Assembly (NCBI GenBank): GCA_025058435.1
Contig: JANXEM010000045.1
Location: forward strand, 1-27,967
Origin: Candidatus Caldarchaeum sp.
GTDB lineage: Archaea; Thermoproteota; Nitrososphaeria_A; Caldarchaeales; Caldarchaeaceae
Direction of reading: 5' to 3'
Length of the DNA stretch: 27,967 bases
This document shows positions 7,184 through 14,707 of this stretch, in pieces. The notes under the pieces were generated by a model. The model saw only the letters and a list, made by a program, of their open reading frames with translations, was not told the DNA's origin and made no database searches. Position numbers and translations under genes: made by a program. How positions within the stretch are numbered: position 1 is the first letter of the stretch; every line of letters starts with the position of its first letter.

Positions 7184-8164
7184 ATGCTCAAGCCACCCGT
7201 CGAAGAGCTCGAGAAATACTACAAAACCATCAGAGCGCCAAAGATGCGTCTCGTCCTTTCGGTGCAGGCAGAAGCAAGTAGAGCCGTCCGCAGCTGGCTC
7301 GATTCAAACGGCTTCCTCGAGCTACTGCCGCCCATCATCGGGCCCGTGACAGACCCGGGGATAAGAGGGGCGAAACAGGCGACGATCGACTATTACGGAA
7401 AAGAATACAAAGTGATGAGCAGCGCCATACTCTACAAACAGATGCTCGCCACCGCCATGGACAAAATCTACTTCTTTTCGCCCAACATCAGGCTCGAGCC
7501 CATCGAATCTGCGAACACCGGCAGACATCTTGTCGAATTCGTCCAAATCGACATCGAGGAAGCCGACGTCGACTACAAGGCGGCGATGAAGACCGCCGAA
7601 CAGCTTCTTTCGCACACCGTAAACCATGTGGCAGAAAAGATGAAAAACGAGCTGGCCATGCTGGGAAGACAGCTTCCAAGGTTCCGGACGCCCTTCAGGA
7701 AATTAACGCATGCAGAAGCGGTGGAAATCCTAAAGGCACACGGAGAACCAGTCAACCCCCACGCGGAAATACCGTGGCCGCAGGAGGAGAAGCTTTCGAA
7801 AATCATCGACGAACCATTCTTCATCATCGACTATCCTCGGGGGGCTCGAGGGTTTTACGATAAAGAAGACCCGGCGCGGCCCGGCATTCTCAAAGACTTT
7901 GACCTGATGTATCCCGAAGGATATGGTGAAGCGGCTTCGGGCGCGGAAAGAGAATACGAATACAGCAAAGTTTTGGCCCGGCTCCGCGAAAGCGGGGAAA
8001 ACCCCGCCAAATACGGATGGTATCTGGACATGCTTCGAGAAGGTATTCGGCCGACTTCTGGGTTTGGAATCGGCGTCGAAAGGCTGACGAGATATTTGTG
8101 CGGTTTGAAAGCTGTGTGGGAGGCACGTCCTTATCCGAAAGTGGCTGGCGTATATTCTCCGTGA
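7184..8164 (+). CDS. asnA: Archaeal asparagine synthetase, AsnRS-related (AS-AR type)
   Basis: Makes asparagine from aspartate, ATP and ammonia. It is a class II aminoacyl-tRNA synthetase catalytic core without an anticodon-binding domain, the form described as archaeal asparagine synthetase A in Pyrococcus. Class II motif 2 reads RLEPI...TGRHLVEFVQIDIEEA (about residues 100-125) and motif 3 reads SGFGIGVERLTRYLCGL near the C-terminus (about 295-311). At 326 residues it is much shorter than a true AsnRS/AspRS (about 430), because the N-terminal OB fold is absent. The ATG at 7184 has no ribosome-binding site but a TATA box at the leaderless distance. Eight bases separate it from the FMN protein downstream. 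Confidence 0.85.
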   Translation: MLKPPVEELEKYYKTIRAPKMRLVLSVQAEASRAVRSWLDSNGFLELLPPIIGPVTDPGIRGAKQATIDYYGKEYKVMSSAILYKQMLATAMDKIYFFSPNIRLEPIESANTGRHLVEFVQIDIEEADVDYKAAMKTAEQLLSHTVNHVAEKMKNELAMLGRQLPRFRTPFRKLTHAEAVEILKAHGEPVNPHAEIPWPQEEKLSKIIDEPFFIIDYPRGARGFYDKEDPARPGILKDFDLMYPEGYGEAASGAEREYEYSKVLARLRESGENPAKYGWYLDMLREGIRPTSGFGIGVERLTRYLCGLKAVWEARPYPKVAGVYSP

Positions 8165-8172
8165 AATAGAAG

Positions 8173-9537
8173 TTGAAAACGTTGTCGATAATCAGCCTTT
8201 TGGTGAGACTGTTCAGAAACCCGTCGGCCGCGCGGTCTTTTACGAAATTCGTCCAGCAATATCCCGTCGAAGAACTTGTATCAAAGGCGACGAAAGGAAG
8301 ACAGGCCATCTTCCCCCTGTCGGAGCTGGATGAATTCGGCAAAGCGATTTTAGGGGCTCCCATCTACTTCGACGCACCCCCACGGTACGACACGCTCGAA
8401 AAAATTCTGATAGTGCCGCCGCTCTACACACCTCTCCGACTCAAGAAAATGGAGGACCTGATGAGGGAGCCTCTATTCACCGACGTGGAAACAACCTGCA
8501 CAGTCGGAGGGTTCAGTTCATCGCTTCCCGTCGCAGTCGCTTCCATGGGTTCGACACCCGTTTACAACAAAATATCGCTGGAAGTCTCGAAGGCCTCTGC
8601 GAAAATCGGAATTCCCATAGGGATTGGGGAAAACGTCGCGACGGTATGGGGCTACAGCAAAAGGGTCAAGCCAAGCCAGCCCTGCTTCAAAGAAAGAATC
8701 ATGGCCTACCTCGACAACCTGCGAGACGGATTTGGCGGAGTTTTCATCCAGCAAAGCGTCGAAGACGCTTATGACGAGCTGTGGAACAGAATTTATTCAG
8801 ACCCCGACATAACCCCCTACATCTACGAAGGGAAGGTAGGGTTTGAGGTGAAGCTTGGGCAGGGTGCGAAGCCGGGGCTCGGAGGAGAAACATTCGTCGA
8901 AAGAGAAACGGCTCTCCGGCTGAGTGAAAAATATTCTTTCGACGCAGACCCGAAAACCACGAACAAACAGATGTATGAAAGGCATTCGGCCCCCGGCACC
9001 TACACCCCGGAAATCTTACGGAGCATGATTCGGCTTCTGCACAACAACTACCCACGGGCGAAAATCTGGATAAAATTCGGGCCCTACAGGGATTTGGCGG
9101 ACGTAGCCATACTGTGCGATGAAGAGAAGGTGGACGCCTTCTGGGTGGACGGGAAAGAAGGCGGCACAGGCCTCAGCCCGGTCACGGCGTTGAAAGACCT
9201 CGGGCTGCCGCTGCTCGCGGTCCTCGGGAAAATATCCCGTCTAAGGCAAAGGGTCGGCATGGACTTCATATGTTCGGGCAGGATAGTCGACGGCGGCGAC
9301 ACCGTCAAGGTGCTTTGTTTCGGGGCTTTCGCGGGTGTCGGAAGGCCGGTGGTCGTCGCGGCCCATGCAAACGGCGGAGCTGGAGTGGAGAAATATTTTG
9401 AAGCATTAAAGGCAGAAATCCAGCTTCTCACGTCGGCTGTGGGAAAATACCGGGTCAAAGACCTTGGTTTAGAAGACGTAGCAGCCGTTGACAGACAATT
9501 GGCCCTTAACCTCGGAATAAAAAGCGTCTACGATTGA
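8173..9537 (+). CDS. FMN-binding glutamate-synthase-like protein (GltB central domain)
   Basis: This corresponds to the FMN TIM-barrel of glutamate synthase (GltS domain 2), standing alone. Recognisable family segments are IPIGIGENV (about residue 150), FEVKLGQGAKPGLGG, VDAFWVDGKEGGTGLSP (about 315-330) and the FMN-phosphate end, ICSGRIVDGGDTVKVLCFGA. The glutaminase domain is absent and I see no Cys cluster of the 3Fe-4S type found in GltB, so electron input and product are uncertain; it may not be a glutamate synthase. The TTG start at 8173 follows the asparagine synthetase stop by eight bases; a GTG at 8203 is an alternative. Co-transcription with an ammonia-using asparagine synthetase suggests a nitrogen role. 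The 3' end overlaps the convergent EVE gene by 10 bp. Confidence 0.75.
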   Translation: MKTLSIISLLVRLFRNPSAARSFTKFVQQYPVEELVSKATKGRQAIFPLSELDEFGKAILGAPIYFDAPPRYDTLEKILIVPPLYTPLRLKKMEDLMREPLFTDVETTCTVGGFSSSLPVAVASMGSTPVYNKISLEVSKASAKIGIPIGIGENVATVWGYSKRVKPSQPCFKERIMAYLDNLRDGFGGVFIQQSVEDAYDELWNRIYSDPDITPYIYEGKVGFEVKLGQGAKPGLGGETFVERETALRLSEKYSFDADPKTTNKQMYERHSAPGTYTPEILRSMIRLLHNNYPRAKIWIKFGPYRDLADVAILCDEEKVDAFWVDGKEGGTGLSPVTALKDLGLPLLAVLGKISRLRQRVGMDFICSGRIVDGGDTVKVLCFGAFAGVGRPVVVAAHANGGAGVEKYFEALKAEIQLLTSAVGKYRVKDLGLEDVAAVDRQLALNLGIKSVYD

Positions 9538-9989
9538 CCAACGGCGAGATTTTTGACGGTTAGGAAATCTTCGTCGGGAATTTTCCGGACGCTGCCCCGG
9601 AAATAGCTGAACCATTTAGACTTGTTTTTGATGAAGGTCAACTGGTCGACGATTGTGTCGACGTTTACCGGTTTCGTCCAGAGGGATGCTTCGTCGAATT
9701 TGATGTAGTGGGTGAGTTTTTCGGACGGGTATCCAACGATGTAAAACCGCATCTCATCCGTAACCGGTAACGGAGGCTGTGAAAACCGTCCTTCGCCGAC
9801 GAAAAACCGGCCCTCCATCCCCGTCGAATACAGCAGCGCGTGCCCGCCTTCTTTCAGACTTTTCATCGCGGCCATCCTTTTGCTAATCAGCCAGAATTTT
9901 CTGAAAACCCTGTCGGCCGCCACTTCGTTGGCGGGAATCATCCTTTTTCCGATGTAGTGGTCCTTTACGACGAAAACCCAGTGCCCCAC
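9528..9989 (-). CDS. EVE-domain protein (PUA-like fold)
   Basis: A single EVE domain: an N-terminal strand with HWVFVV, a helical stretch with KEGGHALLYSTGMEGRFFVGEG (the 'GD...Y' core of EVE/ASCH proteins) and a C-terminal FIKNKSKWFSYFRGSVRKI, close to the usual 'F...k..w...l.gg...I' ending. EVE domains bind modified bases in RNA or DNA; the ligand here is unknown. The length (153) fits the family. The start is GTG at 9989, with a TATA box centred 28 bp upstream, so it is probably leaderless and independent of glmS despite following it by 37 bases. It overlaps the convergent FMN-protein gene by 10 bp. Confidence 0.7.
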   Translation of the reverse strand: MGHWVFVVKDHYIGKRMIPANEVAADRVFRKFWLISKRMAAMKSLKEGGHALLYSTGMEGRFFVGEGRFSQPPLPVTDEMRFYIVGYPSEKLTHYIKFDEASLWTKPVNVDTIVDQLTFIKNKSKWFSYFRGSVRKIPDEDFLTVKNLAVGQS

Positions 9990-10012
9990 GCGTTCGTTAC
10001 TGGAAATGCATG

Positions 10013-10021
10013 GATATAATA
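10013..10021 (-). promoter_or_regulatory. TATA box of the EVE gene
   Basis: ATATTATAT on minus, between glmS and the EVE gene, is centred about 28 bp before the GTG at 9989. Confidence 0.55.
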
Positions 10022-10026
10022 TTTTT

Positions 10027-11844
10027 TCATGGGACCGTGACGGATTTGGCCAAATTTCTCGGCTTGTCGGGGTCGTATCCTTTGAGCACCGATAGGTGGT
10101 AGGCGAGAAGCTGGAAAGGTATCGAATAGGTTATGGGCGTTAGCAGGGGATGAGTTCTGGGAAGGCCATAGTAAAAGTCCGCGATGCTTCTGAGCTCTTC
10201 GTCTTTTTCGTCGCCGAAAACTATGATGTAGGCTCCCCGTGCCTTCATTTCCATGATGCTTCCGATGTTCAGTTTCCTGAATTCGTCTGGGGGAACGACG
10301 AAGATGACAGGAACCCCTGATTCGATGACGCTGATGGGTCCGTGCTTGCTTTCGCCCGAAGGATATGCAACACACGGTATGTAGGAAAGCTCCATGACCT
10401 TCAGACGGCCTTCGTAGGCGGTGCTCGTTGAAACACCTCTTCCAAGCATAAAGATGAACGGTTTTTCCGCGAGAATTTCGGCCAACGCCCTCATCTTGAC
10501 CGACGCCGTCGTCAAAATCTTTTCAACTTCGTTCGGAATCTTCGACAGCTCTTGTCCGAATTCATCCATCTCAAACTGAGCGATCTTACCCCTCAGCCTC
10601 GCCAGCCTCAAAGCGATTTGGGCGAGGACCAAAACCTGCGAAGTAAAAGTCTTAGTGGCGGCCACGCCTATTTCCGGGCCGGAGTTCTGAAGAACGTAGG
10701 CTCTCGAAACCCGCGTCAAAGTCGAGCCGACCGTGTTGGTAAGCCCCAGAATGGTGCAGGCCCTCATCCTCGCGAACTCCAGAGCATTTAAAACATCCGC
10801 CGTTTCGCCCGACTGGCTCACCGCCAATATCACGGTGTCGGAGCCCACGGCCCCGCCGTAGTTCGCGACAAATTCCGACGCTATGACTGGATACGACGGA
10901 AGCCTGGCGAGGGCTGAAAAGAGATAGGAGCCCGCGACGCATGCGTTGTGCGAAGTCCCTGCGCCGAGGAGGAAAATCACACGGCCTTTGTCGAGAAGCT
11001 CCGCCAGCAAATCCACGTATTCCCGCTGAACCCGCAGCGAATCACGCAAAGCAACGGGCTGCTCAAAAATTTCCTTCAGCATAAAATGAGGATGCCCCTG
11101 CTTTTCCGCCATCTCTATCGTGAGCTCCACCCTTCTAACCGGCCGGTCCACCTGAGTACCGTCCGACAGCCTAAAAATTCTGTAACCATCGGCCTTGACG
11201 ACAGCTGCGTCGCCGTCGTGGAGGAAAACCATGTCACGGGTCATGTCGAGAAGGGCGGTGATGTCGGATGCAACCATGTTGAAGCCTTTTCCAACACCGA
11301 TGATTAACGGGGCCTCCTTCCGCGCCACCAAAATTGTGTCCGGTTGTTCGAGGAAGAGAGCGGCCAAAGCATAGCTACCTTCCAACCTTTTCACCGCCTG
11401 CGTAAAGGCCTCCTCAAAGCTCAGCCCCCTTTTGACCTGTTCCTCTATCAGGTGCGGAACCACCTCGGTGTCCGTTTTTGAAACGATGTTGTGATTCTGG
11501 TCTGTCAACTCCTTACGAAGTAGTAGGAAATTCTCTATCACACCGTTGTGGACGACCGCGATGCGGCCCGTGCAGTCAAGATGAGGATGGGCGTTGACCT
11601 TCGAAGGCGCGCCGTGAGTGGCCCACCGCGTATGAGCCACCCCGACCAAGCCCGGCAACCGTTCAAAACCGAGGCTTCGGTTGATTTCGTCGATTTTCCC
11701 CGCGTCCTTGCAAACAAACAACTGCTGATTGTGTATTGTTGCAACACCCGCCGAATCGTATCCACGGTATTCAAGCCTTTGCAACGACCTGACGAGGATA
11801 GGCGCCGCCTCCGCTCCCCCAACGTATCCAGCTATCCCGCACAT
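10027..11844 (-). CDS. glmS: Glucosamine-fructose-6-phosphate aminotransferase (isomerizing)
   Basis: Converts fructose 6-phosphate and glutamine to glucosamine 6-phosphate, the entry step to UDP-GlcNAc for S-layer and archaellin glycans. It has an N-terminal class II glutaminase with the nucleophile Cys directly after Met (MCGIAGYVGG), then RYRGYDSAG-type and HTRWATHG motifs and the HNGVIEN signature, followed by two SIS sugar-isomerase domains with GAGTSHNA, SQSGETADV, SQVLVLAQIALRLA and a C-terminal ending KPRNLAKSVTV. At 605 residues it is full length. The start must be the ATG at 11844 so that Cys is residue 2; a 13-residue upstream extension would contain the TATA box and is rejected. 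It faces the divergent HTH gene. Confidence 0.97.
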   Translation of the reverse strand: MCGIAGYVGGAEAAPILVRSLQRLEYRGYDSAGVATIHNQQLFVCKDAGKIDEINRSLGFERLPGLVGVAHTRWATHGAPSKVNAHPHLDCTGRIAVVHNGVIENFLLLRKELTDQNHNIVSKTDTEVVPHLIEEQVKRGLSFEEAFTQAVKRLEGSYALAALFLEQPDTILVARKEAPLIIGVGKGFNMVASDITALLDMTRDMVFLHDGDAAVVKADGYRIFRLSDGTQVDRPVRRVELTIEMAEKQGHPHFMLKEIFEQPVALRDSLRVQREYVDLLAELLDKGRVIFLLGAGTSHNACVAGSYLFSALARLPSYPVIASEFVANYGGAVGSDTVILAVSQSGETADVLNALEFARMRACTILGLTNTVGSTLTRVSRAYVLQNSGPEIGVAATKTFTSQVLVLAQIALRLARLRGKIAQFEMDEFGQELSKIPNEVEKILTTASVKMRALAEILAEKPFIFMLGRGVSTSTAYEGRLKVMELSYIPCVAYPSGESKHGPISVIESGVPVIFVVPPDEFRKLNIGSIMEMKARGAYIIVFGDEKDEELRSIADFYYGLPRTHPLLTPITYSIPFQLLAYHLSVLKGYDPDKPRNLAKSVTVP

Positions 11845-11865
11845 GGCCCGAAGCTTGGAAGCCGC

Positions 11866-11874
11866 CTTATAAAG
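11866..11874 (-). promoter_or_regulatory. glmS TATA box
   Basis: TTTATAAG on minus, centred 26 bp before the glmS ATG, implies a leaderless transcript. The same nearly palindromic element reads CTTATAAAG on plus, 48 bp before the divergent gene, so it could also work in the other direction. Confidence 0.6.
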
Positions 11875-11885
11875 ACGTATCAAAC

Positions 11886-11893
11886 GTAAATAG
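11886..11893 (+). promoter_or_regulatory. TATA-like box of the HTH gene
   Basis: GTAAATAG is centred about 28 bp before the ATG at 11918, again at the leaderless distance. Confidence 0.4.
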
Positions 11894-11917
11894 ACCGGTC
11901 AAGAAAAAATTTACCAC

Positions 11918-12844
11918 ATGAAGAAAGCCAAACTCGTTGTCGGCGAAAAGGAGTCGGACGTTATGTTGGTCACCTCTTCGATTATGAAGATTTTCTCATC
12001 GGCCGCCGCTTTCAGCTTGATGAAAGCTTTTGAGAACCCGAATTATGTTTCAAGGGCGGCGGCGAAGCTGGGAATCAGCAAACAGCTCGCCAGCATCCAC
12101 GTCAACAGGATGGTTCAAGCAGGTCTTTTGAAGGAAGTGGGTCAAATCGAGTTACGCGGCGGCCGCGCCAAACTTTACCGCGCAGCAGCCGGCGGTGTTG
12201 CGTCGGTCTTCTCAAACCGTGCTTGGCGGAAAGCCGTCCGACCAGTAAACATGCCCGAAAAACTATCGAAATTTCTCCGTCCTTTCGTCGAAGACGGAAA
12301 ACTCGACGGGCTGGTCGTCGTCGGCTCACCACATCCACACGGGCCTTTCAGAGCCGTCGCAACAGACGGCCACTACGGCTTCCAGATAGGCCTTTTCATC
12401 GGCAAATTTGTCCGAGACATCGATGATTTCGCCGTCAGGCTCGACGTCGATGTGAAATCCGAAAAACTTTACCTTGAAAACCTGCTGCTTCTGGGTGGGC
12501 CGGGGACCAACATAATAACGTCGATGGTGAACAAAGAACTGCCCATCAGGTTCATGGAGAACAACTACTGGGCGGGGCTTGTGGCGACGAAGCAGGTTTA
12601 CACGAGCGAATTCGCTGGACTGATTGCAAAAACGCCCAACCCATTCAACTCAGGCAAAACTGTGCTGGTTCTCGCAGGCCTCCGCGCCGCAGGAACAAAA
12701 GCATCCGTCATAGCGTTAACTCGGTTTTGGAGCATGCTGTTAGCCAACTACGACGGCCAGAAAAAGTGGGCCGCCGTTGTCGAAGGCCTCGACCTCGACG
12801 GAGATGGAAAAATCGACTCGGTCGAAATTTTAGAGACCGCTTGA
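11918..12844 (+). CDS. HTH protein with S-layer-like domain and C-terminal EF-hand
   Basis: A cytoplasmic (no signal peptide) protein of 308 residues with three parts. Residues about 25-95 form an ArsR/MarR-like winged helix (NYVSRAAAKLGISKQLASIHV, then wing RGGRAKLYR). The middle has LDGLVVVGSPHPHGPF, LLLGGPGTNIIT and AGLIAKTPNPFNSGKTVLVLAGLRAAGT, a pattern I associate with archaeal S-layer-related domains ('GGP..N...', 'NPf...k.vlvlaG...GT.A'). The end carries a calcium-binding EF-hand/dockerin-like loop, DLDGDGKIDSVEIL. A DNA-binding regulator sensing Ca2+ or a cell-surface-like ligand is a possibility, not shown. It is divergent from glmS, whose product feeds cell-surface glycans. It overlaps the convergent MobA-like gene by 15 bp. 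Confidence 0.65.
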   Translation: MKKAKLVVGEKESDVMLVTSSIMKIFSSAAAFSLMKAFENPNYVSRAAAKLGISKQLASIHVNRMVQAGLLKEVGQIELRGGRAKLYRAAAGGVASVFSNRAWRKAVRPVNMPEKLSKFLRPFVEDGKLDGLVVVGSPHPHGPFRAVATDGHYGFQIGLFIGKFVRDIDDFAVRLDVDVKSEKLYLENLLLLGGPGTNIITSMVNKELPIRFMENNYWAGLVATKQVYTSEFAGLIAKTPNPFNSGKTVLVLAGLRAAGTKASVIALTRFWSMLLANYDGQKKWAAVVEGLDLDGDGKIDSVEILETA

Positions 12845-13408
12845 CTCCGCAATTTCCTCCGCCTTCTCCAAATCGTCAGCCGTGTCCACGTCCAGAAGAA
12901 GGCCTTCCGGAAAATCGACCACGTATACATCAACGCGGGAAAACACATCCCGCGCGCCCACATCCCCTTCAATCTTCAGCAACTCGTGAAAAACGCTCCG
13001 TGAAAAAACGGCTGGATTTACAGGCCTTCCACCCAAACCTGCAGCAACCACCGAATACCGTTTTTCACGGAATACTTCGACAAGCAATTTCACAACCTGT
13101 TTTACGAAAGGCATGTCCGCAAGCATCACCGCCAACCCATCCGCCTCCCAAGGCGTCCAACTCACGGCCAGCTTCAACGCCTCACTCATCCCGCGATGAG
13201 CCCGCTTGTTAACCAACACCGAAGCATCGACCGGCAAAATCACATTCCTTAACTGTTCAGGCCTTAAAACAACCGCCCGAAATTCAAAAAAATTCAAGGC
13301 CTCAGCGGACCAGCTGAGAAGGGGCTTGCCGCGTAGAAGCACGTTCAGCTTGTCGCTCTTAAATCTATGAGAAAAACCAGATGCCAGAACCGCTCCAGCA
13401 AGTTTCAT
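12830..13408 (-). CDS. MobA/MocA-like nucleotidyltransferase
   Basis: A GT-A fold NTP transferase of the kind that attaches GMP or CMP to molybdopterin (MobA or MocA). The N-terminal nucleotide loop reads LASGFSHRFKSDKL (about residues 8-21), a variant of the family's L.gG.S.RMG..K. Then come AVMLADMPFV (about 95-104, the metal-binding Asp), RPVNPAVFSR and GDVGARDVF (base and cofactor contacts), and a final DVDTADDLEKAEE. At 192 residues it is single-domain. No molybdoenzyme is nearby, so the exact substrate is undecided. I chose the ATG at 13408 because a TATA box is centred 26 bp before it; 13414 is an alternative. Confidence 0.8.
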   Translation of the reverse strand: MKLAGAVLASGFSHRFKSDKLNVLLRGKPLLSWSAEALNFFEFRAVVLRPEQLRNVILPVDASVLVNKRAHRGMSEALKLAVSWTPWEADGLAVMLADMPFVKQVVKLLVEVFREKRYSVVAAGLGGRPVNPAVFSRSVFHELLKIEGDVGARDVFSRVDVYVVDFPEGLLLDVDTADDLEKAEEIAESSGL

Positions 13409-13430
13409 GACCATCCGAAAAGGTAATCTG

Positions 13431-13438
13431 TTATAAGG
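13431..13438 (-). promoter_or_regulatory. TATA box of the MobA-like gene
   Basis: CCTTATAA on minus is centred 26 bp before the ATG at 13408, consistent with a leaderless mRNA. Confidence 0.55.
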
Positions 13439-13450
13439 ATGGCCGCGATA

Positions 13451-13460
13451 TACTTAAAAA
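13451..13460 (+). promoter_or_regulatory. TATA-like box of the DUF47 gene
   Basis: TACTTAAAAA on plus would start transcription near 13483, giving a leader of about 11 nt containing GGTG before the TTG at 13494. Confidence 0.4.
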
Positions 13461-13493
13461 CCCACACCCCAGCTATAGGATAGGTGCGTTAGC

Positions 13494-14159
13494 TTGTACG
13501 CCGCCCGTGAAAGGGTTGAAGACTATCGTTCAAGGTTATTATCGCTAACACAAGACCAGATGAGAAGCATCCTCGAGATTTTGAGGAAGACCACCTTAAT
13601 GCTGGAGATGATATCGAAAGATACCGATTTCAAGAAAGTCGAAGAAGCCTATTTAGATATCCTTAAGGCTGACGAGGCGGCGAAAAATTGGAGAAGACTG
13701 GTTGAAAAGGAGGTTTCAGACATAGGCGCGATACTCACCAACAGAGAAGATTTTATCAGACTGGTCAACTGCATCGACAAGGTCGCAGACATTTCAGAGG
13801 GCGTGGCCTTCCGAATTTTAAGCCTCTACAAATCAAAAATGAAAATCGACAAGGACGTGCTCTCGGAGGTCTTGAAGTTGGGAGACCTCGTTCTCCAGAC
13901 AGTAACCAAGCTCCGGGAAGCGCTTCTCGCAGTTACCTTGAACAGCGAAACGTTCTACCAAAAGGTCAAGGAAACCGAGGAACATGAAAGGAAGGTCGAC
14001 GACCTCTACCGCAACATCGATTTGACGATACTGATGGCGGACATGAAGGTGGGACAGCTTCTGCTCATCAGAGAAATTGTCTCGATGCTGGAGGACATCG
14101 CTGACAAAGCCGAAGAAGCGGTCGAAAACCTGAGAGTCCTTTCCTTCGTGATTTTGTAG
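13494..14159 (+). CDS. DUF47/PhoU-like helical protein
   Basis: All-helical 221-residue protein of the DUF47 family (PhoU-like, TIGR00153 type), usually found beside PiT phosphate transporters as a regulator or chaperone. Family-like stretches are CIDKVADISEGVAFRIL (about residues 91-107), ETEEHERKVDDLYRNI (about 160-176, the repeated acidic metal-binding helix) and IREIVSMLEDIADKAEEAVENL at the end. No transporter gene is adjacent; instead it is followed after 11 bases by endA. The start is a TTG at 13494, with a GGTG site about nine bases before it; no ATG is available upstream in frame. A second PhoU-type gene lies at the window's right end. Confidence 0.75.
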   Translation: MYAARERVEDYRSRLLSLTQDQMRSILEILRKTTLMLEMISKDTDFKKVEEAYLDILKADEAAKNWRRLVEKEVSDIGAILTNREDFIRLVNCIDKVADISEGVAFRILSLYKSKMKIDKDVLSEVLKLGDLVLQTVTKLREALLAVTLNSETFYQKVKETEEHERKVDDLYRNIDLTILMADMKVGQLLLIREIVSMLEDIADKAEEAVENLRVLSFVIL

Positions 14160-14170
14160 CTGATGCTTTG

Positions 14171-14707
14171 ATGGCCGTCGGCGAACTTCTGAGCGACAGC
14201 GTAATCGTCTGGGATTTGGAGCAGTCCCGCAAACTCTACAGGGAAGGTTTCTACGGAAAACCACTGGGTATCCCCAAACCACGAGACATCAACTTCGACA
14301 CGCCACTCGTCCTCGACCTCGTCGAAGCTCTGTACCTCGCAAAAAAAGGCAAACTCAAGATACTCCGCGAAGGAAAACAGCTCACAGCCGAGGAATTCGA
14401 ATCATACGCCATATCCATCGACGCTAACTTCGGTCGGAAATACGGTGTCTACGCAGACCTCAGGGAAAGAGGGTTCGTAGTCCTTCCCGGAATAAAATTT
14501 GGAAGCGACTTCGCCGCTTACCGCCACGGCCCCGGAGTCGACCACGCCCCCTTCATTATACAAATTAAGGACAAGGATGAAGAGCTGTCGGCTTTGGAGA
14601 TAATCAGGTCGGGTAGGCTGGCCACATCCGTCAAAAAACATTTCACCGTATCAGTTCCAACCGAAGACAAAGTGGTTTATCTGATGTTTGAATGGTGGAG
14701 GGCTTAA
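14171..14707 (+). CDS. endA: tRNA-splicing endonuclease
   Basis: Cleaves introns at the bulge-helix-bulge motif of archaeal pre-tRNAs. The 178-residue protein has the usual small N-terminal domain and a C-terminal catalytic domain. The catalytic triad is visible: Tyr117 (AAYRHGPG), His125 (GVDHAPF) and Lys155 (RLATSVKKHF). The preceding YGVYADLRERGF is the conserved helix of the family, and VVYLMFEWWRA is the C-terminal strand. One-domain size fits either a homotetramer or the catalytic subunit of the heterotetrameric crenarchaeal enzyme. The ATG at 14171 is preferred over a TTG three bases earlier. The last four bases overlap the convergent GcvH-TusA gene. Confidence 0.92.
   Translation: MAVGELLSDSVIVWDLEQSRKLYREGFYGKPLGIPKPRDINFDTPLVLDLVEALYLAKKGKLKILREGKQLTAEEFESYAISIDANFGRKYGVYADLRERGFVVLPGIKFGSDFAAYRHGPGVDHAPFIIQIKDKDEELSALEIIRSGRLATSVKKHFTVSVPTEDKVVYLMFEWWRA

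Noticed and set aside
9965..10375. Minus-strand ORF overlapping the end of glmS in another frame
   Set aside because: Same strand as glmS but out of frame with conserved SIS-domain coding; its low-complexity His/Arg-rich product is typical of a shadow.
11845..11883. 13-residue N-terminal extension of GlmS
   Set aside because: GlmS needs Cys as residue 2 after Met removal, and the extension contains the TATA box.
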